Source: Gracilaria gracilis (Eukaryota; Rhodophyta; Florideophyceae; Gracilariales; Gracilariaceae). Taken from it: a DNA stretch of 64,000 bases. Made by a program: the position numbers and the translations under genes. Below the pieces are notes generated by a model, which saw only the letters and a program-made list of their open reading frames with translations, made no database searches and was not told the origin of the DNA. Positions 27,651 through 40,385 of the stretch are shown piece by piece (position 1 is the stretch's first letter; every line of letters begins with the position of its first letter). The stretch is from NCBI GenBank assembly GCA_030374805.1, contig JARGSG010000011.1, positions 496,001-560,000 of the forward strand, read 5' to 3'.

Positions 27651-28475
27651 ATGCAATCGATTGGAATTAACATGATGAACGAGTTCTCTGATCGCTTTCT
27701 GTTGGTGCTTTCGACGATGCCGATCTCGTCAGTATCACTAAGAAGGTATTTATTTGAGAGAAAGAGGAAACGGGCTCTGGATTTTGCTGCTAACGTTAAC
27801 TTCGAGCCATGCGGGCTTGGGTTGATCTGCAATGCACGGAATGAAGAGAATGAATGTGAACCACTAAGTCTGGACTCAGTGCATGGCGCGAATATAGCCC
27901 CCCGTCCGTGTGATGAATGTGGAACACAGAACCTCAACGTGCACGAGTCTTGGGAAATCCTTCATGAAGAATCTTCCCTCAAAACAAACAGTTCGAGACG
28001 TCAACGAGGCCGCCGCGGAAGCAAGAGAGGAAGCCAGGGGACGACATCTGCGGAACGGGAAAGTCTTGGCCATCACGTAAAGCACGAGGATCCATTGCAG
28101 CAAAATACGGCTATGACCCATGAGGAAGAGCTCACCCATGAACAAGAAGATCAGAAGGAAGAGGTGAAACTTGGTGCCTCTAATCGAGGCGACCAAGGTG
28201 GCCAGGCAAAGGGACACAGCCGAGGTGAACGTGCCCACGCACGCGGCCGAGGTCGCCTTGCAAATGGAGGCAGGCAAGGTGGTCTGGCAAGCGGAAGCGG
28301 TCGAGGTGGCTTCGTAAACGGAGGCAGCCGAGGTGGCCTTGCAAACGAGAGCGGCCAAGGTGGCCGCGCAAACGGAGACGGCCGAGGTGGCCGCTTTAGT
28401 AGAGGCGGCCGAGGAAGTCACGGAAACAGAGGCGGCCGAGGTGGGCGTGGAAAGATCGGCCGCCGAGGTGGCTAG
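27651..28475 (+). CDS. RGG-repeat protein, putative RNA-binding
   Basis: 274 aa. Residues about 1-115 are non-repetitive, with a small Cys motif (CDECG near 89-93). The middle is acidic and charged. The C-terminal 75 residues are eight 9-residue units of the type GGxRGGxxN, ending in RGGRGGRGK and GRRGG. Such RGG boxes bind RNA and G-rich structures and are arginine-methylated in nuclear or nucleolar proteins. The 27-bp repeat also opens frames on the other strand, which are by-products. No folded domain is recognised, so function is only inferred from composition. It sits among gene fragments, and its expression is uncertain. Confidence 0.5.
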   Translation: MQSIGINMMNEFSDRFLLVLSTMPISSVSLRRYLFERKRKRALDFAANVNFEPCGLGLICNARNEENECEPLSLDSVHGANIAPRPCDECGTQNLNVHESWEILHEESSLKTNSSRRQRGRRGSKRGSQGTTSAERESLGHHVKHEDPLQQNTAMTHEEELTHEQEDQKEEVKLGASNRGDQGGQAKGHSRGERAHARGRGRLANGGRQGGLASGSGRGGFVNGGSRGGLANESGQGGRANGDGRGGRFSRGGRGSHGNRGGRGGRGKIGRRGG

Positions 28476-29074
28476 GAGGGCTGGAACGCAGATGGGCCGC
28501 AGACCCGCAAATTGGCATTGATGAGAGAAAGACTGCGCATCTCATTGTTATGTGAATGTAACGCCACCGCCACTGCCTTTGCTGCTGGTCCCATGTATCT
28601 ATTATACAATGGTAACCATGGAGAGCGCGCAAGGCGCGCGAGCGCTCTGTGCAAATGTTCTGCACCCGAATCTAACAGTTCATTTCTCTCTCAGTCCGCC
28701 CAGACCGCAATCAATCGCCCTTCTCTCCCTCCCTCCCCTTTACATTCACTCGAAGGTCAAATACGAAGACCCCATCGCTTCCAATCTGAGGCGCAGCCTC
28801 CATACAGCGGTGAAACCATCCGAACGTAACTTGGATTCGACGACTATCATAAGCTTAGTAAAATTCGTTTTGTCTGTTCATCATGAACAATTGATGTCGC
28901 TTGGGCGGGCTGCGTGGGGTGCATACTGAGTTGTGTCGGAGAGAAGTTGGCGAACATCATCAATGCTAGAGATAAGTGTTATAGGTTGTTGGGGTTCTTA
29001 GCATACCCCCGCGTACGAGTAATTCACGTACGCGTTTCATAAATGAGAGAGAGATCATCAATGCGCGCCGCAAG

Positions 29075-29315
29075 CCCGGCTTCTTCACGGCCATCTCGCT
29101 GCATTACTTCGCAAGCGCGGAAAGATGCCGAGAGTGCACTAGCATTCGCACAAGTTATCCGTGCGCGGGCTCGTCCACAAGCCGCTCACGCTTAAAGTGA
29201 ACCAGCTAAGGCTGCGCGGCTCATGCGTGTACAGTACCATGTGGACCGGCGTGCGGCTGTCGCACGTGCTGGAGATGGCCGGCATTGGCAAGAGCAACGC
29301 GGTTGTAAAGTTACG
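29075..29315 (+). pseudogene. molybdenum-cofactor domain fragment (nitrate reductase / sulfite oxidase type)
   Basis: Three family blocks occur in the right order but compressed and in changing frames: RRKPGFFTAISLHYF (compare GFITP-x-LHYVRNHG of nitrate reductase), HKLSVRGLVHKPLTLKVNQL (the conserved V-x-GLV-x-x-P segment), and STMWTGVRLSHVLEMAGIG (the W-x-GV-L-x-x-VL-x-x-AG segment). The central part with the cofactor-binding cysteine is absent. It is a decayed fragment, ending about 130 bp before the copia LTR. It suggests the genome has or had a nitrate- or sulfite-metabolising enzyme of this family. Confidence 0.5.
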
Positions 29316-29443
29316 CTCTGTCTTGCTCGCGATATCTCGACTTCAAGCTCATGGAATGTGTGGGCGACGGTTGGTCGCCGAAGCTTTGCTTGCATTGTTG
29401 TAGCGTCACGACGCGACCATGATTGGATAGTTTTTCGAAACTG

Positions 29444-29639
29444 TGTAGGGAACGAAGTAGTCGGGAGAAGGTCTGTGCACACTTGACCGCCGGCGGGCAC
29501 TCCGCCGCGCCGAACGGTCGCACAATTTATTTGGCCAGTGCACGCCACAGCCGCATTGCTGTGTGCGCAGTGGGGCACGGCGTATATAATGACGTGTGTG
29601 TGGCGCTCTCGCCTTGCACGAGGCCGACGGCTGTCAACA
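29444..29639 (-). repeat. copia 3' LTR
   Basis: 196 bp. In minus sense it starts TGTTGACAGCC and ends CCCTACA, with a TATA-like TTATAT and an AATAAA signal about 50 bp further on. The adjacent GAGGGACGG (minus sense, 29640-29648) is a plausible polypurine tract. Confidence 0.75.
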
Positions 29640-31070
29640 CCGTCCCTCAAGGCGAAGCGGCTACTCTTCCTACACCACTATAGAGGTCTCAACTTTGAGC
29701 CCCAACAGCACAACAAAATCAACAAGTTCATGAACACACAGACCGAAGAGCAAGCCCGTAAACAGTATTTTTCAAACAATGTCTCTTCCTCTGCCACATC
29801 TTTTAGTGGCAGAAAGCGTGGTGCTATACATGATAAACGTAAGCAACAAACAACAAACACAACAGTTATGCATTCACACACTCAGCCTCAGCAGTCATTG
29901 CCTTCGGCAATTCAATGTTCACACCAGTAAGCTCCCAACCCAAGTACAATGCTAAACCTTGTGGGACAGAAACGCATGTACTTCTGTGGAAAAACGAAGA
30001 ACAATTTCAAACTATATATTCAACATAATTGCTTCACAAAACGAAACCACTTTGTAAGTATGTCAGCGACAATGATACTCCTTGGGAGACGTAGCAACTC
30101 AACAATCTTCTTGTTTTCAAGTTCGCGAACGTGATGCATTTTGAGATCGATGTGTTTGTTTGGCCCAAAAATTTGTGGATTCGTTGTCAGTAAAAGCGCA
30201 GCCAAGCTGTCATTCAGAATCTTTGTGACCTCGAGCCATAGATTCTCGCTCCAAGGCTGTATGTGTGCAAATTCAAAGAACATCTTTCTTACCCAAGACA
30301 AATCCTTTGCGCACGTAGAAAGCGCGATGTACTCAGCTTCCGCAGAAAAGAGTGCAATAACAGTTTGTCGCTTCGATTTGCACATGATTGGTGCGCCGTT
30401 GCCGATGATTACATACCCGGTTGTTGCTCTTCGAGTCTCAATACATTCCCCTCAATCGGCGTCAGCGTACGCACGAAGTGAGGCAGGAGACACGAGACGA
30501 TTGGATGGGAAGTGAAGTCCGTATTCCATGGTTCGAGCCAAGTACCTGAACAACCGTTGAAGTAGGGAGAATTGTCGCTCACATGGGTTGTGTAGGCAAG
30601 AGCTGATATAAGAAACGCAAGATCAGGTCGTGTGGAAATGGAGATTTAGAGTAGAGCTCCAATTCCAGATCTATAGCTCGCGTGGATATCAAAGGAGAGA
30701 GAAATATCTCCCTCACCAGTTGGGAGAACGTTTGCTCCAGCAGAGAGAGGAGATCCAACCGCGTTGTATTGCTGCATGCCAAACCTTTTCAAGACCTGTA
30801 GCGCATATCCATACTGACTTACCTTAATTCCTGCGGGTGATCGCTGAATACTCCAGCCGATGAATGAGTTCAGCTCTCCATAGAGTTTCACATCAAAAGT
30901 CGCAGCTAATTTTTGCTTGAAACCATTGAGTAGTTCCATATTATTTGCGGCAAAGGCGCAGTCGTCAACTATGACAGCCAAGATAACGAAGTTATCATGC
31001 TCGCGGAACAGGAAAACGCGAAAAATCCAAATCGGATTTGACGAAGTTCCATGAGAGCAAAGTGTCAGAG
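29640..31070 (-). mobile_element. copia 3' part: end of RT, RNase H
   Basis: Contains the RT words VDDCAF and FDVKLYGELNSFIGW and the RNase H/tail words SAEAEYIALS and ADILTKW of Ty1/copia polyproteins. It is decayed and stops abruptly at the gypsy LTR at 31071, with flank CAGAG. Confidence 0.85.
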
Positions 31071-32391
31071 TATGGAGCAATGGCAATCCGATGTCGTCAC
31101 AATGAAGGTTCTCATAATGGAGCTCTATCCATTGAGCCCTGACGTGTCAGACTATGAATATGGACCCCGTTTCGGTTGAAATTGGAAATATTGTTGGGAT
31201 GTACCTTGTTAGGTGAATCGGGGATAGAACCTATGAAATAGGTGTACAGTAGGGCCTTGTGGCATATTTATCCAAATATTTGGCGTCACACCCGCTGGGT
31301 AGATACTGTGGCACCCTGACACTGGGTTGTCCACGTGTAGAGCCCTCGTGGGAGTGCGCAGCCCTAGATACAGTAGATAGTACATATAGAACCTATGAAA
31401 CAGGTGTACAGTAGGGCCTTGTGACATATTCGTCCAAATATTTGGCGTCACACCCGCTGGGTAGATACTGTGGCACCCTGACACTGGGTTGTCCACGTGT
31501 AGAGCCCTCGTGGGAGTGCGCAGCCCTAGATACAGTAGATAGTACATATAGAACCTATGAAACAGGTGTACAGTAGGGCCTTGTGACATATTCGTCCAAA
31601 TATTTGGCGTCACACCCGCTGGGTAGATACTGTGGCACCCTGACACTGGGTTGTCCACGTGTAGAGCCCTCGTGGGAGTGCGCAGCCCTAGATACAGTAG
31701 ATAGTACATATGCTCGGGCGATCTCGCCCTGGAGCCACTAAGTAAAACTCACCTGAGTCGTATCTTCTTCCTGAAGTACGTGGTCTTCATCCCGAAGGCT
31801 GGGCTATAGTTGTTACTGCCTACGTAGGTTCACGACTCCTCTACGGAGAGTAACCACGACTGGTCTCGGTACAATCACCCCTCAGGGTCCCTAAGGAAGT
31901 TCTTTACTACCAGTGTCTGGCTTTTTTTGCTAATTACCCCAGTGTCAGGTTGTATTTGTTGTCGTTCACTGAAGTACCGGATCTTTGTTTAGTTCATCTT
32001 TTTCCTGGTGCAAGTCTCGCTTCCGCCTCTGTACAGAGTTACATTTGGACACTCGTGTGTGTGTGCCTCGTTCCGCTATCGGCCCTGTTCCCGCCGTTGG
32101 CACGGGCCGTAGCTTCGCTCGTGTGGTTCCCCGTAGGAGCATTACACCGTCTTACGGCACCGTTCGCTCCACTTCTAGACTCGTTCTCTCTTGATCCGTC
32201 GTCGGTTATTCCTCTCTAGGCCCACGCTCTTCTTTACCTCTGCAGGTTATTCCAGTACCGTCTCCGGTTTACACCCGGCTGCCACGCCGCACGCGCACGG
32301 GCAGAGGGCTCTACTTCTGAGTTCGCCCTTTTGTGGGAGCAGGACTCGGACACCCTGGTGGACACGTACCCTCTTTGGGGTTTGCTCTACA
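31071..32391 (+). repeat. gypsy 5' LTR with a three-unit internal array
   Basis: 1321 bp. It differs from the 3' LTR (997 bp) by 324 bp, exactly two extra copies of a 162-bp unit. Ends in GCTCTACA, as the partner does. Confidence 0.95.
31225..31710 (+). repeat. 162-bp tandem repeat, three copies
   Basis: Units begin with TAGAACCTATGAAA at 31225, 31387 and 31549. The 3' LTR has a single unit. Because 162 is divisible by three, the array also gives a repetitive open frame on the minus strand, which I do not treat as a gene. Confidence 0.95.
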
Positions 32392-32536
32392 TTCTGGTCT
32401 CCTGACTTAGAAGAGTCTAGTGGACTAGAGCCTGAAAAGGAAGTTTAATTGAAGTAGTACTCATAAGAGTTCGAAACTAGAAGTTTGTTGTTGTTTTTGA
32501 AGTTGTTCCCCGCTTGGGTTTGTTTCTGTCACTGGA

Positions 32537-34639
32537 ATGGGATCCGGAAAACGGCCAAGTCCGTCCAAGGCCCGTTCTGTTGGTTCTGGTTTACCCCCGC
32601 AAGCGCGGTCAGTTCCTGAACCGCTACCGGTGAAGGAGAAGAAATCCGGGAGCCGGAAACAACCGTCGAAGACGTCTGATGCCCCAGTGGCAGGGCCCCC
32701 TTCCATTCCTCTGGAAGGACCCTTATCCGCTGCTGCGGCAAGTGACGCAGTATTATCCGAATTGGATACTCAAGTTCGCATGCTTGAGGCCCAGAGCGCG
32801 GTGAGAGCTAGCTCTCAAGCTGCACTCAAAAAAGAGGTCGAATCGCTTCGCGAGGAAGTGAAAGACGCTCAAATGAGAGATGTTTCGGGAGAAATCCAGC
32901 TCCTGAGACAGGAAATGAACTCAATTCTGGAGTGCTTTGGTTCCCCACAGGGTTTCGTGGATGCCTATCATCGGACAATGGAAGAGTTCCGTGCCACAAC
33001 GGATCGAATTCACGCTCGTCTGGGTATCCTCGAAGCCATTATTAGGATGGATGAAGAAGTAGAAGTCCCCCCACGGGAGAACTCTGTTTCGAAAGATTTC
33101 GTTCATCACTCTGATAAGAAGAGCCATCGCAAGTCCTCAAAAGAGTTTCACCACCACGTGGATTCGTCTGACTCTGACTCTGACTCTGACAGCTCGGACA
33201 GCTCGTCATCGTCGTCATCGTCCGCTGCCTCGGAAGGTAGTCGTCGTCGACACTCTCGATCGTCCCGTTCAAGGGCCACGTTTACCTCTCAAGGTGCAAT
33301 TCGTACCCTGGAGAAGGGAGCTAAGTGTCCTGGTCTTAGGGAGTTGAAGCCTACGAATCCGCTTTATCGGAAGTTGTTATCGTACCCGTACTATCGGTTA
33401 CAGAAGTCCGAAGGGAAGAGAACCTCTAGAAGTACCGAAAAGGTGAGGGCGCACATCCGTAAGCTCAGCGTGACACTCAAGAATCGCGAGTTTACAGGAG
33501 AAGACCCCATCCGAGTGCTGGATTTCCTCTCTAGGTTCGTTCATGAAGCCGATATTCTCGGAATGACGGAGGGGCAGGCGTACATTGCCCTCCCCTATTA
33601 CCTGAAAGGTCAGGCTGAAGACCAGTTTAATTCCATCCTTGAATCGTCAAGAGCCTCGGAAGGCGGCGTTACTTGTTGGCCCGAAGCGGTTCATTACCTC
33701 TTAAGGTCATACGCTACTGTTCATGCCATTCAGCAGGCTACGTCGGCCCTTAGGGAACTGAAGCAACTTCCGGAAGAAACGGAAACGGCTTATTCAACCC
33801 GCCTGAATAAGGCTTTCCACCGCTGTGGTAATGTTCATCCTTCACAGGAAAGATGTGCGATGTTTGTCGATGGTTTAAATCCCGCGATTCGGGCACTGGT
33901 AGCCCGTTATCGGGAGGAGAATCGGAAGATAACCTATTTGGAACTGGTACAGTACGCCCAGGCTGAAGGGGATACGCTCCGAGCTCGGCGTCCCTCCAAG
34001 TCGAAGCCTCGTAAGGTACTGTTTTCCAATAATTCTGACTCTTCTCTGGCCCTTTCATATGGGAATGAAGCCAGTATGGACATGGATAATGTGCACCTCA
34101 TAGGTAGTAATCCGAGTTCTATCGGCACCTCAATTGCCACCTCGGAATTGCCGTCAACCACGGTGCCGTCTACGGAGTGCGATCCGGCCCTGTATGGTCA
34201 GGACCGCCGAGTTCCGGCAGCACCGATATCCTATGGAGGTCGCATGATGAGGACAACTCGCCCGGGATGGAGGGATAGCACCCAGCAAGGTCGTGTTATA
34301 GCGCGCCCCACCGATGGCTCAATCGCAGTGATCTGCTACGAATGTTATGAGTTTGGTCATATTTCGCCGCAGTGTACGGTCCCGGCAAGGGATAGGTTGA
34401 AAATCGTCACTCAGTTCGAGGCTCTGACGCCCGAGGAACAGGCACGGGTCCCCAGAACATCGTATGAAGGCGCTAAGCATTCGTTGGCCCTTCAGGGAGC
34501 TGCTGGAACCATGCATGGTAACCCTGCCTTCGCGCAGAATAACCTTCAGGCTCAGCGTCGCGAACCGGTAAACTGGAATCAGGTAGGTCCCGCGGAGGGA
34601 AATCGCCCGCATCAGGCGGTTCCGGTTCCGAAAAACTAA
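32537..34639 (+). mobile_element. gypsy gag part
   Basis: About 700 aa: a proline-rich start, a coiled-coil-like segment, an acidic serine run (DSDSDSDSSDSSSS), a capsid-like region (VLDFLSRFVHEADI to VARYREENRK), and one CCHC zinc knuckle CYECYEFGHISPQC near 34338-34380. The size and the single knuckle are normal for chromovirus gag. Confidence 0.9.
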
Positions 34640-34641
34640 GT

Positions 34642-37600
34642 ATGGGAGTCTCCCCGACGGGAGGGGCGTCTTCCACGTCGAAGCAGAAGACGCCCAAGGC
34701 GCCTCCGCTTCGCTCCCCGACTGTTACGATCCTATCAAGGAAAATGGCAGCCACCGACATGGATTCGGAACACTTTTGTGTTCTTTGTCGACCGTGGATA
34801 CGGGCCCGTAATCCCCGTCTCCCGGATAGAATCCTGGTAATGGCCAAGCAGAACTATAAAGTTTACGCCGATCTCGGCCTTTCAGAACATTTTATGGTTC
34901 GTCAGTTGTCGGTCCTAGACACAGGCGCTGCTCCTAACCTTATTCAAAGGAAACTGATACCGCCTGCTCTTCAGGAACGTGTTCGTTACGGTCCATCAAT
35001 GGATATTTCGGATGCCAACAATAATCAGATTAGTACGGCTGGTTACATTTTGCTCCTGGTAAGATTAGGAAGGCACCTTGTGAAGGTAGATTTCGTAGTT
35101 TGCGATTCGCTAGCCGCACCAGTTATACTGGGTTGTGATTTCTGTGACAGGTTTGTGGAAAATATCCGTCCTCGGGAGCGTACCATAGAAATGGAAGACG
35201 GTTCAATAATTCCGATTGTCCGGAGACCTCTGCGAGCCGCTACTTGGAAACACGTACCGCTTCCGGTTGCCCATCAGCCTACCAAAGGCACAGTGGCATC
35301 AACGAAGTTGCACGTGCTCAAATCTGTGCACCTTCCGCCGGAGTCCCAGGTGTGGGTTGAAGTCGTCACCAAACAGTTTGGTCTACACACAGTGCAGCCG
35401 TCACCGTCACTATACGAAGAGCGCCAGATCGCTTTGGCTAATAAAGTCGTAACGATTCAACCGGATGAAGCCTTTAAGGTCCTCGTCGCCAATCTTGGCA
35501 AAACCAAACAATGGTTAACAAAGAACCAAGTAATTGGCACGGTACTACCGCACCCCGCTGCAGTGATACCCACGAAGATTCCGATTGGAACCGTGCTCGG
35601 TGTATCTGACCCTAAGGAGGGGGAGGAGGCCGGCGAATTCGCCGAAGTACGGAATGAGTCACTTGAAGCCGATACGGATGATACCCAGAAGAACTCGGGT
35701 TCAGACACCCCAGCACCTTTTGAGGTTAAGCCGTTGCCACCTGGCACTGAACAGACGAACCCTGTTGAGGAGTTAATGAAGCTCAATTTGGAGCACGTAC
35801 CGGAGTCCCATCGGGAGAAGCTACGCGATATGCTTCGCGAGTTTACGCCCACATGGGATGGTACTTTCGGAACAATGGGAGTCACAGAGCATTGCATCGA
35901 TCTACTTCCGAACACTCGGCCCATTGCGGAACACCCTTACAGGGCAGGACCGAAGGCCCGAGAAGAGAAAAAATCTCAAGTCTAGAAGATGCTCCGAGCC
36001 GGCGTTATTGAGCCCGCTCAATTCCCTTGGGAGTCACTAGTTGTTTTGGTGCCGAAGCTGGATGGGTCATGGAGATTTTGTATCGATTACCGAAAGTTAA
36101 ATGCGGTTACAGTGAAAGACGTATACCTGATTCCCCGTATGGACGAATATATCGATTCTCTAGGGAGCGCGAAAGTGTTTACCACTTTAGATGCCAATTG
36201 GGGATACTGGCAAGTGCCCATAAGGGAAGAAGATAAGGATAAGACGGCCTTCGTGTGCCATCAAGGCCTGTACCGTTTTGGGAGAATGCCCTTTGGGTTA
36301 ACGAACGCCCCCGCAACGTTTCAGCGAGCGGTTGATATCCTCCTGGCTAGATTCAAGTGGACCACCTGTTTGGTATACTTGGACGACATCGTCGTCCTTT
36401 CCAATAACATGGAAGACCATCTCACCCATGTACGGGAAGTTATGACCGTTTTACGGGACGCAGGGATTACCTTGAAGCTTAAGAAGTGCGAGTTTTTCAC
36501 CGAATCGGTTAAGTATCTTGGGCATATTATTCGCCCAGGAAAGCTCTCAATTGACGAGGTGCGGGTAAAATCCTTGAAAGAGGCGAACCACCCAAGAACT
36601 CAAACTGAGCTTCGATCCTTCTTAGGCCTGTGTAACGTTTACCGTCGTTTCGTGCCGAACTTTTCGGATATCGCTTCGCCGTTGAATAAACTCCTGATGA
36701 AAGGAAGACCAGTGGATTTGGAACCCTTTGGCGATGCGGAAGCCTCCGCATTTGCGGCACTAATTGAAGCCGTAACGTCGCCACCAGTCTTGGCCCTGCC
36801 GAAACCCGGTTTACCCTACGAGGTGGACACTGATGCGAGTGCGAACCAAGTTGGTTGTGCGTTGTTCCAGGTGGAAGAGTCTGGAAAACGTCACCCAATT
36901 GGGTATTGGTCAAGATCACTGAATATGCACGAACGGAATTACTCCGTTTCGGAGAAGGAATGCCTTGCCGTTGTATGGGCTCTCTCAACGTTGAGACCAT
37001 ACTTGATGGGAACCCACTTTCGGGTACACACGGACCATTCTTGCCTACGCTGGCTCATGGAAATTACCGAACCGTCGGGTCGACTGATGAGATGGAGACT
37101 CCGGCTCTCGGAATTTGACTTTGAAGTAGTGTACGAGAAAGGTTCCTTGAACTTGCAGGCAGACGCTCTATCCCTTTTGGGCACTGCAGCAGAAGCTGAA
37201 CCCACTGAGGACACGGAAGAGATACCATGCTTTATGGTTGGTGACCTCGATGAGGGGAAGACAGAAATCCTATCGGATGATGTGTGTGACGATATTCTCG
37301 CCACACAGACTGTAGAACCGGATACCGGGTCATTCGTACCGATTTCGCCCGAGGAGATGATACGGGAACAGCAGATGGACCCCTTTTGTATACAGGTTAG
37401 GGCCCGTCTGAACGGTGGGTATAGGATACCTTTCCAGGTGAATGACCAAGGCTACTTGGTGCGAACGGTTGAAACCAACCCACAAATGGTGGTACCTCAC
37501 TCCTTACAGAGTCGCGTACTACACTTGTCCCACAATGCGAAGTTGGGAGCCCACCCGGGAGGAAGGAAGCTTTATCTCACCTTAAGAAGGGACTTCTATT

Positions 37601-39129
37601 GGCACGCAATTGCGTTCGACTGTTACGCAGTCCGCCGCTCCTGTCAGGCTTGTGCCAAGAATGACGTCAAATTAAGAAAGTACTCGAAGAAGTTAACGTT
37701 GTTTCCCGCACGGGCACCGCTAGAGTTCGTCGCCATTTACATTCTTGGAGAATTGATTAAGACCTCTCGAGGGAACCGGTACCTACTGGTCATCACCGAC
37801 AGGTTCTCTAAATTGGTTAGAACAGTGCCGCTCAAACGGATAACAGCAGCCGCTGTGGCTCAAGCGTTTGTTACCCACTGGGTCTTTGTGTATGGCCCAC
37901 CGGTACAGTTACTTTCCGATAACGGCTCTCAATTCACCTCGAAGTTCTTTCAAGATGTGTGTAGGATCCTCGATATTAGAAATTTATTCACTACGACCTA
38001 TCATCCGCAAGCGAACGGACAAGTAGAAAGATTTAATCGAACCATCCTTGGTGCTTTGAGATCCTATGTGGCGGATCATCCCAAGACGTGGGATCAGTTC
38101 ACGGACGCTATCACGTATGCGTACAACACCCAGGTTCATCGGGTAACAGGACTTTCACCATTTGAACTGGTACTGTCGAGGAGACCACCTCCTCTACCCA
38201 TCGAGGCGCAGCCAACTCTGGATACGTTCCCGTCACCGGGCTTGTACCGCGATGCGTCGAAGAAATGGCTCACCAAGCTGGTACCTGCAGCGCGTGCCTC
38301 TATGGACAGGGCTCAGCTAGCCTACAAGCGCAACTTTGATAGCCGAATTCGGAGACCGTTACCTAACTTACAGGTAGGAGATTATGTGTTCCTTCGTAAG
38401 GAGTATTACAACCCGGAGAACGAACGCCGCCACAAGTTATCGCCGATTGCGGACGGAACCTACAAGGTTATTTCCATGTCTGGAGACACCGTCGTGCTTG
38501 ACATTAATAACCAACACGAACGGATATCACGCGATCGCGTCTACACGGCACCGAACCCACTCCAAGAATTGGTAACGCTACCGGAAACCGGAACTGGAGT
38601 ACCTGCAACACAGGAAGAAACGGAATCAAACGGGGACAGCGCGAACCGCCTGTCGATTCTCCTGCACCAAGAAAGGGGTTTATCGGACCTACTTGAGGTA
38701 TCAGAGCTAGTCAAGGATAGCCCATCTCGCGCTACACCTACGAACTCAACTCGAGTTCGACCCTCGGCTACGGTAATATCAGCTGCCGCATCGCATCCTA
38801 AGGAGGGGGAGGACTCACTTAATCGCGTTCGGGCTGCTCCGGCATCTGCTGGATTGGCTGACGTGCTTGAGCTCTCAAAGAGACAGGAGCCCGGATCGGG
38901 AGTATCGCCGCTAACGCATACGCGTGTGGGATCCTCGGTCGAGGCGAATGTCAGTAATGAGGACGAAGTTACCCCTGCGGGGAAGACCACTGTTAGTGAT
39001 GAGAACCCTCGTGGGCAAGCGTCCAAGTCGTTGGCTACTTCTACGCCTCGCTCGGAAGAGGCGCAGAAGGCAGGACGTAACGAAAAGACGGTTTCCGCCG
39101 ACCCGTCAATGGGTCAGCGTAGCGATTAG
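34642..39129 (+). mobile_element. gypsy pol part (protease, RT, RNase H, integrase)
   Basis: Protease signature LDTGAAPNLI near 34917, RT with YLDDIVVL near 36375-36400 and an intact palm, RNase H with VDTDASANQVGCALF near 36825, and integrase with an HHCC-like zinc region, ITDRFSK, SDNGSQF and a distal E. A GPF-type region and a Ser/Thr-rich tail follow. The domain order PR-RT-RH-IN defines Ty3/gypsy. Confidence 0.95.
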
Positions 39130-39759
39130 CCCCATGGGAAGTGCCCACAGTAGGTATGGGGAGGCGGAGGATCCTTGTGGATAAGGTCGTAGAGCCTGGT
39201 TCAGAAAGGAAAGTTTATGAAAAGCATTGGAGAAGCCCTCTCAGGAGCATCGTGTGGCACAGAAGCCCTCAGTAGGACAGCGCCGTGCACGGAAATTCCC
39301 ACTCAGTGTGCAACGCCACCGGATTGGCTAGCACTCTGCCACGTGGAGTAGTGAAAACTGTTCCAATTGGTCGGCACTCGTCAAGAGCGCCCGCATGCGA
39401 CGCAATACAGCGCCGTGGCCCGGCCAATCCGCCACCCTGCACAGGGAGTGTTCAAACGCAGTATCTCCGTCGCAACGCCTCTCTCGCGTCGAGGAGCAAC
39501 TTTGTCTCGATCAGGAACGGCGTCGTAGTTAAAGTCGATGCCCGCTGGGAAAAGAGGTTAGTTCACCGGACTCCGGAAGTGAAGAGCTTTCACCAGAAGC
39601 CACTTTCGTGGAGATTGGCAGCCGGAAACGGAAGTTAGCCATTCCCCGTCGTGACGGTTAGCGCTCTCGTCAACGAGATACCCCCACCTCACCGAAGCCG
39701 GAAACCCGTTGTTACTTGCGTGTACCCGCTCGGGTTACGTAGAGAAGCAAAGCCCAATG

Positions 39760-40005
39760 TCGGGAACAACCAAAGGAACCGAAGACGTCGGGGTGTACCC
39801 ACAGGATTTCGTGGTCGATCGTATCGTGAAGCATGGTGTTGTCCAGGACGGGAAGGTAATCTATCGCGTCCGTTGGTACGGCTATCCCCCAGAGCAGGAC
39901 ACTTGGGAGCCAATTGAGCACCTTCCGAGGTCCAAGATTATCGCTTATCACCGAAGAACCCGGTCCGCATTACCCCCAACTCTGGATAATGCCCAAGTGG
40001 GATAG
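39760..40005 (+). mobile_element. gypsy chromodomain part
   Basis: Encodes DFVVDRIVKHGVVQDGK, then YRVRWYGYPPEQDTWEP, a classic chromodomain with the aromatic cage positions (F/V, W, Y). It lies about 0.6 kb beyond the main pol part. Chromodomains in chromoviruses guide integration toward methylated histone H3 chromatin. Confidence 0.9.
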
Positions 40006-40385
40006 AACTGTCAACGACATGTGGTAAATATGGTGTGCCGCTACGCGGTAGGTTGCGAGGAGCTGTAAGAAGAGAAGAAAAGACACCCACAAGGTTGGTC
40101 TTATGTACAGTATGAACAAAGGAAGAATGCACCGAATTGTCGGTTCATCGCCGTATAACGGAACTAAGAAGCAAGAAGTAATGAAATATCTAAGAAGATG
40201 TTGCCACGAATGGAAATGAAGTGCATCCTGGTTAGGAAATGAAGAAGGAACAGGAAGGAAGTATGAAAGAAGCTCGAACACGAGAAAGATCCTACAAGAG
40301 GAGAGAAGTAATGCCAAGCTGTGGCCTAATTGGGTTTATCGTATCTGAGTGACAGAACTACACGCCCTCAGGCACCCTGCTCAGA

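Noticed and set aside
27876-28421. 181-aa antisense frame under the RGG-repeat gene
   Set aside because: Held open by the 27-bp repeat; the sense frame has the meaningful RGG composition.
31209-31709. 166-aa repetitive frame in the gypsy 5' LTR
   Set aside because: By-product of a 162-bp tandem unit (divisible by three); the single-unit 3' LTR lacks it.
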